Program-made: the position numbers and the translations under genes
The notes under the pieces: model-generated
What the model was told of the DNA's origin: nothing
Databases searched by the model: none
The model's input: the letters and a program-made list of their open reading frames with translations, nothing else
Shown: positions 1 to 8,768 of the stretch, in pieces
Numbering within the stretch: the stretch's first letter is position 1
How the letters are laid out: the number at the start of each line of letters is the position of its first letter
From: an uncultured Pseudomonadota bacterium
Lineage (GTDB): Bacteria; Pseudomonadota; Gammaproteobacteria; Burkholderiales; SG8-41
Assembly: GCA_946885605.1 (NCBI GenBank)
Contig: CAMPGR010000058.1
Coordinates: 1 to 20,876 of the forward strand
Direction of reading: 5' to 3'
DNA length: 20,876 nt

Positions 1-90
1 GCGCATGCCCTGGAATCGCCAGCGCGCATTCCAGCCCGGTCCGCACTGATTCTCTCCGTTCGCCGCAGACGACGATCTCGCCCCTTCGAA

Positions 91-774
91 ATGTCGATTT
101 CCATCATCATCCCGTGTTTGAACGAGGCGGACGCCATCGCGGCGACGCTGGAAGCGCTGCAGCCGCTGCGCGAGCGCGGTGCAGAAGTGATCGTCGTCGA
201 TGGCGGGAGCAGCGACGACACGGCGGTGCGCGCCCGCTACGCTGACCGCGTGCTGGTTGCCCCGCGCGGCCGCGCGCTGCAGATGAACGCCGGCGCCGAG
301 CAGGCGTCGGGCACTATACTGCTCTTCCTCCATGCCGATTGCCGGCTGCCCGATGGTGCCGACGCACTCATACTGGACGGCTTGCGGCGCACGGGAAAAA
401 CGTGGGGCCGCTTTGACGTGCGTATCGCGGGCCGCTCGCCGCTCCTGCGCGTCGTCGAAACGCTCATGAATGCGCGCTCGCGTCTTACCGGAATCGCGAC
501 GGGCGATCAGGCGATATTCGTCACCCGCACGCTCTTCGAGGCGGCGGGCAGATATCCGCAGATCGCGTTGATGGAGGATATCGAGCTTTCGCGCCGGCTC
601 AAGCGCTGCGGATACCCGCTGTGCCTGAGACACCCGGTTCGGGTCTCGGCCCGCCGCTGGGAGACGCACGGCATTCTGCGCACCATATTGCTCATGTGGC
701 GCCTGCGGCTCGCCTACTGGCTGGGCGCCGACCCGGAGCGACTCGCACCCCGCTATGCCCCGCACAAGCAGTGA
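91..774 (+). CDS. TIGR04283-type family 2 glycosyltransferase (rSAM/selenodomain-associated transferase 2)
   Basis: A 227-residue GT-A fold glycosyltransferase. It opens with the family 2 start SISIIIPCLNEADAIAATL and then has VIVVDGGSSDDT, the nucleotide-sugar binding segment. LLFLHADCRLP (about residues 76-86) carries the D-x-D-like site, here HAD. TGDQAIF and LMEDIELSRRL (the ED acceptor/base motif) follow. Length and motif order fit the TIGR04283 family, which genomically accompanies TIGR04282 proteins and a radical SAM/selenodomain protein. The true substrate is unknown, although arsenosugar-type chemistry has been linked to these neighbourhoods. The frame is open upstream to the window edge, but the Met at 91 precedes the conserved first beta strand, so I take it as the start. 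The gene overlaps the next one by 20 bases, which suggests translational coupling. Family membership is well supported; the role is inferred. Confidence 0.88.
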   Translation: MSISIIIPCLNEADAIAATLEALQPLRERGAEVIVVDGGSSDDTAVRARYADRVLVAPRGRALQMNAGAEQASGTILLFLHADCRLPDGADALILDGLRRTGKTWGRFDVRIAGRSPLLRVVETLMNARSRLTGIATGDQAIFVTRTLFEAAGRYPQIALMEDIELSRRLKRCGYPLCLRHPVRVSARRWETHGILRTILLMWRLRLAYWLGADPERLAPRYAPHKQ

Positions 775-1408
775 CACGCGCCTTATCGTCTTCACCAAGG
801 CGCCAAACCCGGGCGCAGTAAAGACGCGGCTCATTCCCTTGCTCGGTGAGGCGGGTGCGGCAGCACTGCACCGCCGGCTCATCGAGCGCACCCTCGCCAT
901 GGCGCGCGCTGCCGCGGTCGGCCCGGTGGAGCTGCACGGCGCACCCGATGCGAGCGATCCGTTCCTTGGCGAGTGCGCACAGCGCTACGGTGCGCTGCTC
1001 ACCTCCCAGGTTCCGGGCAACCTCGGCGCCCGCATGGCGGCGGCGATGGAGCAGACGCTCTCCAGTGCGCGCTACGCGATCCTCATCGGCACCGATTGCC
1101 CGGTCCTGAACGCCGGGCATATACGGGAGGCGCGCGACGCGCTCGCGGCCGGAGCGCACGCCGTGTTCGCGCCGGCCGAAGACGGCGGCTACGCGCTCAT
1201 CGCACTCGCGCGCTGCGACCGCCGGCTCTTCCGCCGAGTCGCGTGGGGAGAAGCTTCGGTGATGAACCAAACACGAAAACGCCTATCCCAGCTGGGGTGG
1301 CGCTGGCGCGAGCTGGAGACCGTCTGGGACGTGGACCGCCCCGAGGACTACCAGCGGCTCGCGGCGTTACATCTGCTACGCAAGGACAACGCCCTCATTC
1401 CTGGATAG
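755..1408 (+). CDS. TIGR04282/DUF2064 glycosyltransferase-like protein (rSAM/selenodomain-associated transferase 1)
   Basis: A 217-residue nucleotidyl/glycosyl transferase of the DUF2064 family. N-terminal RLIVFTKAPNPGAVKTRL is the family signature. LIGTDCPVL (about residues 109-117) supplies the metal-binding acidic site. FAPAEDGGYALIAL and the C-terminal WDVDRPEDYQRL are also typical. It starts inside the end of the upstream transferase, in another frame, so the two are co-translated. In other bacteria this pair sits beside a radical SAM protein (ArsS/selenodomain type), which may lie left of this window. Sequence shows the family clearly; involvement in arsenosugar or other modified-sugar synthesis is inference from known neighbourhoods. 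Confidence 0.9.
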   Translation: MPRTSSDTRLIVFTKAPNPGAVKTRLIPLLGEAGAAALHRRLIERTLAMARAAAVGPVELHGAPDASDPFLGECAQRYGALLTSQVPGNLGARMAAAMEQTLSSARYAILIGTDCPVLNAGHIREARDALAAGAHAVFAPAEDGGYALIALARCDRRLFRRVAWGEASVMNQTRKRLSQLGWRWRELETVWDVDRPEDYQRLAALHLLRKDNALIPG

Positions 1409-1587
1409 TTCTGCATAAACCGGCGCTTAGCCGCGCACGTGCGGCGCGGCGGCGATGCTGCCGCGCAAAATTCGTTTGCCTTTTTTACCGGCTTCGGGAA
1501 GAATAGCGCCTCTTTTTCAGGGGCTTACTGGAATTCGATGTCTTCGAAGCGCCGCCAACGACCCCAATAACTTCCGCGTTCCATTGC

Positions 1588-2691
1588 ATGTCAGATCTTT
1601 CGACGCTTTCCGTTATTCAAACCGCTTCTCCGCAGCTCCCCGTTCACTGGTATTTCGACCCGCTTGTCTACGAACTCGAAAAGCGGCTGCTGTTCGACGC
1701 GGGGCCGGGCTACGTCGGCCACGAGCTCATGGTGCCGAACGTCGGCGACTACCAGACGCTCGACTGGCTCGCCCATTCGAAAGCGCTCGTGCACGGCGAG
1801 ATGGGCGTACAGCTCCTTTCGAACGTGTGCCGCCACCGGCAGGCCATTATCCTGAAGGGGCGCGGCACCGCGCGCAACATCGTCTGCCCGCTGCACCGCT
1901 GGACCTATGACCTTGGCGGGAAGCTCCTCGGGGCGCCCAGGTTTCCAGGCAACCCCTGCCTAGATCTAGCGAAATCGCCGCTTACCCGCTGGAACGGGCT
2001 GCTTTTCGCGGGGCGACGCGACGTTGCGCGCGACCTCGCATCGCTCGGTGTCACAGGGCACCTCGAATTTTCGGGCTTCATGTTCGACCGCGTGGAGGTC
2101 GAGGAGTACGCCTGCAACTGGAAAACGTTCATCGAAGTCTATCTCGAGGACTACCACGTCGAGCCGTTTCATCCGGGACTCGGAAACTTCGTGAACGTCT
2201 CGGATCTCCACTGGGAGTTCGGCGAGTGGTACAGCGTTCAGACGTGCGGAGTGAAGTCGGCCCTCGCCCGCCCCGGCAGCGCGGTCTATCGGCGCTGGCA
2301 CGAGCAGGTGCTGCGCTACGGGGAAGGCAGCATGCCGAACTACGGCGCGATCTGGCTCACGTACTTCCCGAACATCATGGTGGAGTGGTATCCGCATTCG
2401 CTGGTGGTGAGTACGATCATTCCGCGTGGTCCCGAAGCGTGCACGAACGTGGTCGAGTTCTATTACCCCGAAGACATCGTGCTCTTCGAGCGCGAGTTCG
2501 TGGAAGCGGAGCAGGCGGCGTATCGGGAGACCGCCGTCGAGGACGCGGAGATCTGCGAGCGCATGACTACGGGGCGCAGGGCGCTCATGCAGCAGCGGTT
2601 GAACGAGACCGGGCCCTACCAGTCTCCGCTCGAGGACGGCATGGCCCACTTCCACCAGTTCCTGCGGCGACACATCGAGCCGCATCTCTGA
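1588..2691 (+). CDS. Rieske [2Fe-2S] aromatic-ring-hydroxylating oxygenase alpha-subunit-like protein
   Basis: A 367-residue protein with a complete Rieske cluster motif: Cys81-x-His83, then Cys100-x-x-His103 (within CPLHRWTYD). A C-terminal catalytic domain carries EDYHVEPFHPGL, where His190 and His195 are the expected mononuclear Fe(II) ligands. This is the layout of RHO alpha subunits, including choline-monooxygenase and demethylase types. The substrate cannot be told from sequence. No beta subunit or reductase gene is adjacent. The sulfurtransferase follows after 18 bases, so the two are probably co-transcribed. I see no strong Shine-Dalgarno sequence before the ATG at 1588, so the exact start is slightly uncertain, but the protein does begin at a plausible distance from the Rieske domain. 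Confidence 0.88.
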   Translation: MSDLSTLSVIQTASPQLPVHWYFDPLVYELEKRLLFDAGPGYVGHELMVPNVGDYQTLDWLAHSKALVHGEMGVQLLSNVCRHRQAIILKGRGTARNIVCPLHRWTYDLGGKLLGAPRFPGNPCLDLAKSPLTRWNGLLFAGRRDVARDLASLGVTGHLEFSGFMFDRVEVEEYACNWKTFIEVYLEDYHVEPFHPGLGNFVNVSDLHWEFGEWYSVQTCGVKSALARPGSAVYRRWHEQVLRYGEGSMPNYGAIWLTYFPNIMVEWYPHSLVVSTIIPRGPEACTNVVEFYYPEDIVLFEREFVEAEQAAYRETAVEDAEICERMTTGRRALMQQRLNETGPYQSPLEDGMAHFHQFLRRHIEPHL

Positions 2692-2709
2692 TCTAGCGCA
2701 ACGCGGCGC

Positions 2710-3570
2710 ATGGCACACGATACCCTGGTCAGCGTCGAGGATCTGGCGGCTCATCTCGATGACCCGGCCTGGGTCGTTTGCGACTGCCGGCACGACCTTG
2801 CCGCTTACGAAGCCGGGCGCCGCGCCTACGCCGAAGCGCACATACCAGGCGCGCGCTTTCTGCATCTCGACGAGGATCTCTCGGGCCCCAAGACAGGCGT
2901 GAATGGCCGTCATCCTTTGCCGCATCCAATCAGCTTTACGCTGAGGCTGGGCGCGCTCGGGATCGACAATACGACGCAGGTGGTCGCCTACGACGCGAGC
3001 GGCGGCTGCTACGCCGCTCGGCTGTGGTGGATGCTGCGCTGGGTGGGCCACGAGCGCGCAGCCGTGCTCGACGGCGGCTGGGGGGCGTGGGCGAAAGCTG
3101 GACTGCCGGCCACCTCAGCGTTACCGGAATACCGTCCGACGACGTTCAATCCCAGCCTGCAGCCCGCCCGGGCGACCGAGTCTCGCTACATCGCGGCCCA
3201 CCTCAACGACGTGCTGATCGTGGACGCTCGCAGCCCGGATCGTTTCCGCGGGGAAAACGAGACGCTCGACCCGATGGCGGGTCATATTCCGGGCGCGGTG
3301 AATCGTTTCTTCCGCCTGAATCTCGCGCAAGACGGGCGATTCAAAGCGCCCTCCGAGCTGAAAGGGGAATTCGCAGCCGTCCTCGGCACGCGCTCACCCG
3401 CGCGCACCATCCATCAGTGCGGGTCCGGTGTGACCGCCTGCCACAATCTGCTCGCGATGGAAATCGCTGGCTTGCGCGGATCCATTCTCTATCCCGGCTC
3501 GTGGAGCGAGTGGTGCAGCGACCCCGCGCGACCGGTAGCGCGCGGGAACGCGGAGCAGGGGCCCCATTAG
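2710..3570 (+). CDS. sseA: Two-domain sulfurtransferase (3-mercaptopyruvate/thiosulfate sulfurtransferase)
   Basis: A 286-residue tandem rhodanese. The inactive N-terminal repeat has VVCDCRHDL, AYAEAHIPGARFLHLDEDLS and LDGGWGAWAKAGLP. The catalytic C-terminal repeat has IVDARSPDRFRG and GHIPGAVNR. The active loop QCGSGVTACHN carries the persulfide-forming Cys237; CGSGVTA is typical of 3-mercaptopyruvate sulfurtransferases, while classical rhodaneses usually have CRxGx(R/T). It would transfer sulfane sulfur to cyanide or thiols in the cytoplasm. Its last codons and TAG stop lie within the first unit of a 109-bp tandem duplication, so the C-terminal tail after about residue 276 may have been reshaped. 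Likely co-transcribed with the Rieske gene upstream. Confidence 0.92.
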   Translation: MAHDTLVSVEDLAAHLDDPAWVVCDCRHDLAAYEAGRRAYAEAHIPGARFLHLDEDLSGPKTGVNGRHPLPHPISFTLRLGALGIDNTTQVVAYDASGGCYAARLWWMLRWVGHERAAVLDGGWGAWAKAGLPATSALPEYRPTTFNPSLQPARATESRYIAAHLNDVLIVDARSPDRFRGENETLDPMAGHIPGAVNRFFRLNLAQDGRFKAPSELKGEFAAVLGTRSPARTIHQCGSGVTACHNLLAMEIAGLRGSILYPGSWSEWCSDPARPVARGNAEQGPH

Positions 3571-3775
3571 AATGGGGATGCGACCGTGGACGTGCGCCGG
3601 CGGCCGACGCCGATATGTTGTAGCTTCACGCTGTGGTTCGGAGGCTGCGCGCGGGAACGCGGAGCAGGGGCCCCATTAGAATGGGGATGCGACCGTGGAC
3701 GTGCGCCGGCGGCCGACGCCGATATGTTGTAGCTTCACGCTGTGGTTCGGAGGCTGCGCGCGGGAACGCGGAGCA
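3538..3775. repeat. 109-bp direct tandem repeat, about 2.2 copies
   Basis: The unit starting at 3538 recurs exactly at 3647 and again, for 20 bases or so, at 3756 (period 109). Identity breaks at 3537/3646 on the left and at 3667/3776 on the right. Each full copy holds the perfect palindrome CCCCATTAGAATGGGG (3562-3577 and 3671-3686), whose centre contains the TAG stop of the upstream sulfurtransferase in copy one. The rest of the gap up to the next gene (3776-3861) has no gene I can support; GAATTC occurs there twice, two bases apart. Likely a recent slippage or recombination duplication, or an assembly artefact. Confidence 0.95.
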
Positions 3776-3861
3776 TGCCGGACAACGCCCGAATTCCTGA
3801 ATTCGCTGCGGCTGCGATATAGCGCGCTGCGGTGTTGTAAGCGCCTGCGCGCTTTCCACTC

Positions 3862-4242
3862 GTGAACCTCTTACTCGCAGACGCCGTCCTGATCGTTCAC
3901 TTCGCGTTCGTGCTGTTCGTCACGGGCGGCCTCGCCGCGATCTGGCTTGGCGCAGCGGCCGGCTGGCGCTGGGTGCGCAATCGGTGGTTCCGCATTGCAC
4001 ACCTCGGCGCCATCGTCTTTGTCGCGCTCGAAGCGATCGTGGGAGTATGGTGTCCGCTGACCGTGTGGGAGGCGCAACTGCGCGGTGTGCGGGCCGAGCA
4101 AGGCTTCGTCGCGCAGTGGATCCACAATCTGATGTTCTACGATTTCCCGGCGTGGGCGTTCACGATCGCGTACGTGACATTTGCGCTCGCCGTGGCGTTG
4201 ACCTTCTGGCTGGTGCCGCCCCTGCCGCGCCGCGCGAAGTAA
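3862..4242 (+). CDS. DUF2784 family small integral membrane protein
   Basis: A 126-residue protein starting with GTG at 3862. Hydrophobic stretches at about residues 5-32, 44-65 and 95-120 suggest three or four membrane helices. The conserved core ADAVLIVHFAFVLFVTGG, followed by RIAHLGAIVFVALEAIVGVWCPLTVWE, is the DUF2784 signature, including the Cys-Pro-Leu-Thr-x-Trp-Glu element. Function is unknown for the family. It converges on the flavocytochrome gene, with 18 bases between the stop codons. Upstream lies the tandem repeat, so its promoter may sit within or after the repeat. Confidence 0.88.
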   Translation: MNLLLADAVLIVHFAFVLFVTGGLAAIWLGAAAGWRWVRNRWFRIAHLGAIVFVALEAIVGVWCPLTVWEAQLRGVRAEQGFVAQWIHNLMFYDFPAWAFTIAYVTFALAVALTFWLVPPLPRRAK

Positions 4243-4260
4243 CGACGGCGCGCCGCGCAG

Positions 4261-5529
4261 CTACGCCAGGCTGTCGGCCCAGATGTTCCGGGCCCAGCCC
4301 CAGGCGTAAGTGCCTTCCAGCTCGCTCGCCTTGGGGGAAACGCCGCCCGCGCCCTTCACGGCGATCATCGTCTTCTGCGCCGGATCGTACTTGTGGATCG
4401 ACGTGACGTGCATCGCGCTACGGCCGTCCACCATGCTGTAGCAGGTGTTCATGATGACCGGATTGGTCGGCACCGCGCCGCCCTTGAGGAGGGCTATGAC
4501 GGCGGCCGCGCAAATCTTGCCGTGCTGATTCGCCATGCTGCCTGATTTCGGCATGGCCGACGCGGACAATGTCGCGTCGCCCAGCACGTGTATGCCCTTA
4601 ACCGCGGTCGATTCGCAGGTGAGCCAGTCGATGGCGCACCACCTCTGGTTGGCGTTGATGAGCCCCGCCTTCTGCGCGATGTCCCCCGCCCGGTGTGGCG
4701 GGACTACGTTCAGTACATCGCCCTTTACGTCGTCGAAAGTGAGCTTCAGCGTCATGGTTTTCACGTCCACGTCCTGCAGCTCGCTGTTCGGGCGGTAATC
4801 GATCATGCCCTTGTACGGACCCTCCCACGACTGCAGAAAGAGCCCCTTCTTCGAAGTGATGTCGGGATTGGAATCGAGCACGATGATCTTCGAGCGCGGC
4901 TTGGCGCGCCTGAAATAGTCCGCGACCTGGCACACACGCTCGTAAGGGCCCGGCGGGCAGCGATACGGGGCCATCGGTATGTGGAACACGAAGACACTGC
5001 CGTCGCGCATTGCCTCGAGCTGTCTGCGCAATGCGACGGTCTGCGGACCCGCTTTCCACGCGTGCAGCACGCGGCTCTGCGCCTCGGGGCTCCTCAATCC
5101 TGGAATCGTATCCAGGAAATCGACGCCCGGCGCGACGATCAGCCGGTCGTATTCGAGGGTTGTCCCGCTCGCGAGCCGCACCTGGCGCTTGGCGGGGTCG
5201 ATCTCGAGCGCCTCGTCGCGCATCAACTTCACCCCGCGATTGCGCAGGCCGTCGTAGCTCACCGTGAGGTCCTCGATGCGGGCGTTGCCGCCCAGCACGA
5301 GGTTGCTCATGGGGCACGAGATGAACATCGGCTCGCGTTCGACCAGCGTGACCGCGATGTCGGGCGACCACAACCGGATGTACTTCGCCGCCGTCGCACC
5401 CGCGTAGCCGCCGCCGATCACCACCACGCGGCCCGCGCTTCCGCCTTCCTCGGTCGTGGCACAACCTGCCACGGTGGCGAGGCCGGCGCTCGCGGAGAAC
5501 TGTATGAATTCGCGTCGGGATATTGCCAT
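4261..5529 (-). CDS. fccB: Flavocytochrome c sulfide dehydrogenase flavin subunit (FccB/SoxF-like), Tat-exported
   Basis: A 422-residue FAD-dependent pyridine-nucleotide-disulfide-type oxidoreductase. The N-terminus SRREFIQ (Arg5-Arg6) is a twin-arginine signal. TVAGC ending at Cys23 could also be a lipobox, so the mature protein may be a periplasmic lipoprotein. A Rossmann loop VVVIGGGYAG (about 36-44), GIHVLGDAT (about 312-320) for FAD, and a C-terminal FCSD flavin-binding domain with TCYSMVDGRSAMHVTSIHKYD follow. Cys191 (RCPPGPYERVC) and Cys298/Cys305 (RWCAIDWLTCES) lie where the family's redox-active disulfide is expected. It would oxidise sulfide to sulfane sulfur and pass electrons to a c-type cytochrome. 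The cytochrome gene lies directly upstream; a good ribosome site (AGGAG) precedes the ATG. Confidence 0.9.
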   Translation of the reverse strand: MAISRREFIQFSASAGLATVAGCATTEEGGSAGRVVVIGGGYAGATAAKYIRLWSPDIAVTLVEREPMFISCPMSNLVLGGNARIEDLTVSYDGLRNRGVKLMRDEALEIDPAKRQVRLASGTTLEYDRLIVAPGVDFLDTIPGLRSPEAQSRVLHAWKAGPQTVALRRQLEAMRDGSVFVFHIPMAPYRCPPGPYERVCQVADYFRRAKPRSKIIVLDSNPDITSKKGLFLQSWEGPYKGMIDYRPNSELQDVDVKTMTLKLTFDDVKGDVLNVVPPHRAGDIAQKAGLINANQRWCAIDWLTCESTAVKGIHVLGDATLSASAMPKSGSMANQHGKICAAAVIALLKGGAVPTNPVIMNTCYSMVDGRSAMHVTSIHKYDPAQKTMIAVKGAGGVSPKASELEGTYAWGWARNIWADSLA

Positions 5530-5541
5530 GGCTCGCTCCTA

Positions 5542-5886
5542 TTAGTAGCGGGGTGCCGGCGCGCGCGCTGCGGGTCCCGCCGGCACAGCGGCGAAATAAC
5601 GGGCGATGATTTCGAGTTCTTCGTCGGTGTAGCCCTTCGCCTGCTGATGCATGATGGTGGCCGGACGCTTTCCGGTTTTGAAGTCCTTCAGGGTCTGCAG
5701 CAGATAGTTCCGGTCGAGCCCCGCAATGCTGGGCGGCACACCGCCTACACTGCGACCATCGGTCCCGTGGCAGGTGAAGCAGGCGGCAACGAGGCTGCGG
5801 ACATTGTCCTGACACCAGGCGGGCGAGACCGTGCCTGAGGCGATTACGGGAATGACGACCCAGTGGAATAAGCTTGCGCGCTTCAT
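5542..5886 (-). CDS. Monoheme cytochrome c (sulfide dehydrogenase cytochrome subunit-like)
   Basis: A 114-residue class I cytochrome c with a signal peptide (MKRASLF..., hydrophobic core residues 9-20, cleavage probably near residues 25-26). One heme-attachment motif CFTCH lies at residues 36-40, and a likely distal Met79 lies in ATIMHQQAKGYTDEE. The C-terminal helix EIIARYFAAV is typical. The gene is 12 bases upstream of the flavoprotein gene on the same strand, an FccA-FccB arrangement, so it should accept electrons from the flavin subunit in the periplasm. Some FccA proteins are diheme; this one carries a single heme. The open frame extends upstream to 6000, but the Met at 5886 gives the clean signal peptide and has a G-rich site before it. 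Confidence 0.88.
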   Translation of the reverse strand: MKRASLFHWVVIPVIASGTVSPAWCQDNVRSLVAACFTCHGTDGRSVGGVPPSIAGLDRNYLLQTLKDFKTGKRPATIMHQQAKGYTDEELEIIARYFAAVPAGPAARAPAPRY

Positions 5887-6009
5887 TGCTGCCCCCGCTG
5901 TGAGGTGCGGCGCGGTGCGCCGCTTGGGAATATGCCGTCGTGCTAGTGTGTGACGTGCTGCAGAACGCGTCAAGGGCGTGGAGTACCGGAGGCACGGCAT
6001 CCGCCGACC

Positions 6010-6039
6010 AAAAAAAACCCGGTCTCACCGGACCGGGTT
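6010..6039 (-). terminator. Rho-independent terminator after clpA
   Basis: On the minus strand a perfect 9-bp stem AACCCGGTC / GACCGGGTT with a 6-base loop is followed by eight T residues. It begins about 27 bases past the clpA stop, as expected for an intrinsic terminator. Confidence 0.92.
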
Positions 6040-6065
6040 GGAGAACGAAAATATGCGCCGACCGC

Positions 6066-8321
6066 TCAGGCTACGCCAGCGACCTCCTCCGCGAAGATGA
6101 GCCGCACCTTCTCGGCCTCGTCGATATCGACGGTCACCTTGCCGCCGTTCGCGAGCCGGCCGAAGAGCAACTCGTCGGCGAGCGCGGAGCGGATCGTATC
6201 CTGGATCAGGCGCGCCATCGGCCGGGCGCCCATGAGCGGATCGAAACCCTTCCTCGCCAGGTAGTCCTTGAGCGCGGGGGTAAAGGAGATCTCCACCTTC
6301 TTTTCCTCGAGCTGCGCTTCGAGCTGCATCAGGAACTTGTCCACCACCCGCAGGATGATCTCGTGGTCGAGCGCGGCGAACGAAATGATCGCGTCGAGCC
6401 GGTTGCGGAATTCCGGCGTGAAGAGGCGCTTGATCTCCGCCATCTCGTCGCCCGCCTGGCGGCTCGGTGTAAACCCGATCGAGACCTTCGAGAGCTCCGA
6501 CGCGCCGGCATTGGTGGTCATCACGATCACCACGTTGCGGAAGTCCGCCTTGCGGCCGTTGTTGTCGGTGAGCGTCCCGTGATCCATCACTTGGAGCAGG
6601 ATGTTGAAGATGTCGGGGTGCGCCTTTTCGATCTCGTCGAGGAGCAGCACCGAGTACGGATGCTTGGTGATCGCCTCGGTGAGGAGCCCGCCCTGGTCGA
6701 ATCCGATATAGCCCGGCGGCGCGCCGATGAGCCGTGATACCGCGTGTCGCTCCATGTACTCCGACATGTCGAAGCGGATCAGCTCGACGCCCATCACGTA
6801 GGCGAGCTGGCGCGCAACCTCGGTTTTCCCGACCCCGGTAGGCCCGCTGAAGAGGAACGAGCCGATCGGCTTCTGGGGATTGCCCAGGCCGCTCCGCGCC
6901 ATCTTGATGGCCGCGGCGAGCGCATCGATCGCGCGATCCTGCCCGAACACCACGGCCTTCAGATCGCGGTCGAGGTTCCTGAGCGCATTGCGGTCGTCCG
7001 TCGATACGGTTTGCGGCGGGATGCGCGTGATCTTGGCGATGATCTCCTCGATCTCGTGCTTGCCGATGATCCGCTTCTGCTTGGACTTCGGCAGGATCTT
7101 CTGGGCGGCGCCCGCTTCGTCGATGACGTCGATCGCCTTGTCCGGGAGGTGCCGGTCGTTGATAAAGCGCGCGGAAAGCTCGGCCGCCGCGGTCAGCGCA
7201 GCCGCCATGTACTTCACGCCGTGGTGCGCTTCGAAGCGCGACTTCAGGCCGCGGAGAATCGCGACGGTCTCGGGCACGGAGGGCTCGACCACATCGATCT
7301 TCTGGAAGCGCCGCGCCAGGGCATGGTCCTTCTCGAAGACGCCGCGGTACTCGTTGTAGGTCGTCGCGCCGATGCACTTGAGCTGCCCGGTCTGCAGCAC
7401 GGGCTTCAGCAGGTTCGAGGCATCGAGCGTGCCGCCGGAAGCGGCACCGGCGCCGATCAGCGTATGGATCTCGTCGATGAAGAGGATCGCGTTCGGGTTG
7501 TCGACGAGCTGCTTCAGCACCGCCTTGAGGCGCTGCTCGAAGTCACCGCGATACTTGGTGCCGGCGAGGAGCGCGCCCATATCGAGCGCGTAGACCTGGC
7601 AACGCTTGAGAATGTCGGGAACGCCGCCTTCGACGATACGCCGGGCGAGACCTTCGGCAATGGCGGTCTTGCCCACGCCTGCTTCGCCGACGAGCAGCGG
7701 GTTGTTCTTGCGGCGGCGGCACAGCGTCTGCACCACGCGCTCCAGTTCCTTCTCGCGGCCGATCAGCGGGTCGATCTTGCCCGCGAGCGCCATCGCGTTA
7801 AGGTTGAGGGTGTAGTTTTCCAGCGCGCCGGCCGGCTGGGCTTCCTGCTCGCCTTCGCTGTCCGACTCGGCCTTCGAGGGCGCCGCCTGCGGCACCTTGC
7901 TGATGCCGTGCGAAATGTAGTTCACGACGTCGAGACGCGTCACGCCTTTCTGGTGCAGGAAATAGACGGCGTGCGAGTCCTTCTCGCCGAAGATCGCCAC
8001 CAGCACGTTGGCGCCGGTGACCTCCTTCTTCCCGGAGGACTGGACATGGAGGATCGCGCGCTGGATCACCCGCTGAAAGCCGAGCGTCGGCTGCGTGTCC
8101 ACTTCTTCCCCCGTCAGAATGGGGGTGTGCTCCGTGACGAAGTCCGTCAGGAGCTTCCTCAGCTCGTCGATGTCCGCCGCGCACGCGCGCAGCACTTCGG
8201 AGGCCGAGGGGTTGTCGAGCAAAGCCAGCAGCAGATGCTCCACGGTGATGAATTCGTGGCGCTTCTGACGCGCTTCCATGAACGCCATGTGCAAGCTGAC
8301 TTCGAGTTCCTGTGCAATCAT
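6066..8321 (-). CDS. clpA: ATP-dependent Clp protease ATP-binding subunit ClpA
   Basis: A 751-residue AAA+ unfoldase, close to the usual ClpA length. The Clp N-terminal double repeat occupies about residues 1-145. AAA domain 1 has Walker A GEAGVGKT and Walker [18 protein letters not shown] domain 2 has Walker A GPTGVGKT and Walker [16 protein letters not shown] after TTNAG corresponds to the ClpP-docking IGF/L loop. There is no M-domain coiled coil, which separates it from ClpB/ClpC. It unfolds N-degron and other substrates and threads them into ClpP in the cytoplasm. clpS lies 13 bases upstream on the same strand. The start ATG lacks a strong Shine-Dalgarno sequence, so translation may be coupled to clpS. 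Confidence 0.97.
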   Translation of the reverse strand: MIAQELEVSLHMAFMEARQKRHEFITVEHLLLALLDNPSASEVLRACAADIDELRKLLTDFVTEHTPILTGEEVDTQPTLGFQRVIQRAILHVQSSGKKEVTGANVLVAIFGEKDSHAVYFLHQKGVTRLDVVNYISHGISKVPQAAPSKAESDSEGEQEAQPAGALENYTLNLNAMALAGKIDPLIGREKELERVVQTLCRRRKNNPLLVGEAGVGKTAIAEGLARRIVEGGVPDILKRCQVYALDMGALLAGTKYRGDFEQRLKAVLKQLVDNPNAILFIDEIHTLIGAGAASGGTLDASNLLKPVLQTGQLKCIGATTYNEYRGVFEKDHALARRFQKIDVVEPSVPETVAILRGLKSRFEAHHGVKYMAAALTAAAELSARFINDRHLPDKAIDVIDEAGAAQKILPKSKQKRIIGKHEIEEIIAKITRIPPQTVSTDDRNALRNLDRDLKAVVFGQDRAIDALAAAIKMARSGLGNPQKPIGSFLFSGPTGVGKTEVARQLAYVMGVELIRFDMSEYMERHAVSRLIGAPPGYIGFDQGGLLTEAITKHPYSVLLLDEIEKAHPDIFNILLQVMDHGTLTDNNGRKADFRNVVIVMTTNAGASELSKVSIGFTPSRQAGDEMAEIKRLFTPEFRNRLDAIISFAALDHEIILRVVDKFLMQLEAQLEEKKVEISFTPALKDYLARKGFDPLMGARPMARLIQDTIRSALADELLFGRLANGGKVTVDIDEAEKVRLIFAEEVAGVA

Positions 8322-8334
8322 TTCAGTCTGTTTC

Positions 8335-8643
8335 TCAGTTCTCTTCCATTACGCACTGTAATGGATGTTGATGCTGCTTCGCGTACGACTTTACCTGTTC
8401 GACTTTGGTTGCAGCCACGTCCTTGGGGTAGATACCGCACACACCTATGCCTTCGCGGTGCACTTTGAGCATGATCTGCGTCGCCTTTTCCCGGCTCAAC
8501 GCGAAAAACTTCTGCAGCACGGCAACGACGAAGTCCATCGGAGTGTAATCGTCGTTCAGCAGCAACACCTTGAACATCGGCGGCGGCTTGACCTTGCTCT
8601 TTTTCGCCTCCAGAACCGTGTCTTCGCGTTGCCGTGTTGCCAT
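8335..8643 (-). CDS. clpS: ATP-dependent Clp protease adaptor ClpS
   Basis: A 102-residue N-recognin adaptor. The core [22 protein letters not shown] contains the conserved Asn-Asp-Asp substrate-pocket edge. [31 protein letters not shown] follows, with the His and surrounding hydrophobic residues that bind N-terminal Leu/Phe/Tyr/Trp. A charged, flexible N-terminal tail of about 25 residues should engage ClpA. It hands N-end-rule substrates to ClpAP. It is the first gene of the clpS-clpA pair and is divergent from the cold-shock gene, the same order as cspD-clpS-clpA in E. coli. Confidence 0.97.
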   Translation of the reverse strand: MATRQREDTVLEAKKSKVKPPPMFKVLLLNDDYTPMDFVVAVLQKFFALSREKATQIMLKVHREGIGVCGIYPKDVAATKVEQVKSYAKQHQHPLQCVMEEN

Positions 8644-8739
8644 GCCGAAAGAGCGCGCCTAGTCCCGCACGTCAGTTGTTATTTTCGCCATACTGGGGGA
8701 AATTTCAAGTAGGTTTTTCGCACCATTTCAGGAGTATAC

Positions 8740-8768
8740 TTGACTTCCACCCCCAAATAGCCTAGAAA
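8740..8768 (+). promoter_or_regulatory. Candidate sigma70-type promoter for the cold-shock gene
   Basis: TTGACT (8740-8745) and TAGAAA (8763-8768) are separated by 17 bases in the clpS/csp intergenic region. This would give a 5' leader of roughly 105 bases, in keeping with the long leaders of csp mRNAs. The -10 box is a weak match, so this is tentative. A TATACT overlapping it at 8735-8740 is an alternative -10 box without a good -35. Confidence 0.4.

Noticed and set aside
3538..3775. CRISPR or satellite array
   Set aside because: Only 2.2 units of 109 bp with no spacers; a simple tandem duplication explains it.
4588..5838. 416-residue open frame opposite the flavocytochrome genes
   Set aside because: Shadow frame; the minus-strand genes have all the expected motifs and signals.
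6744..8468. 574-residue open frame opposite clpA
   Set aside because: Shadow of clpA and part of clpS, with biased composition and no ribosome site.
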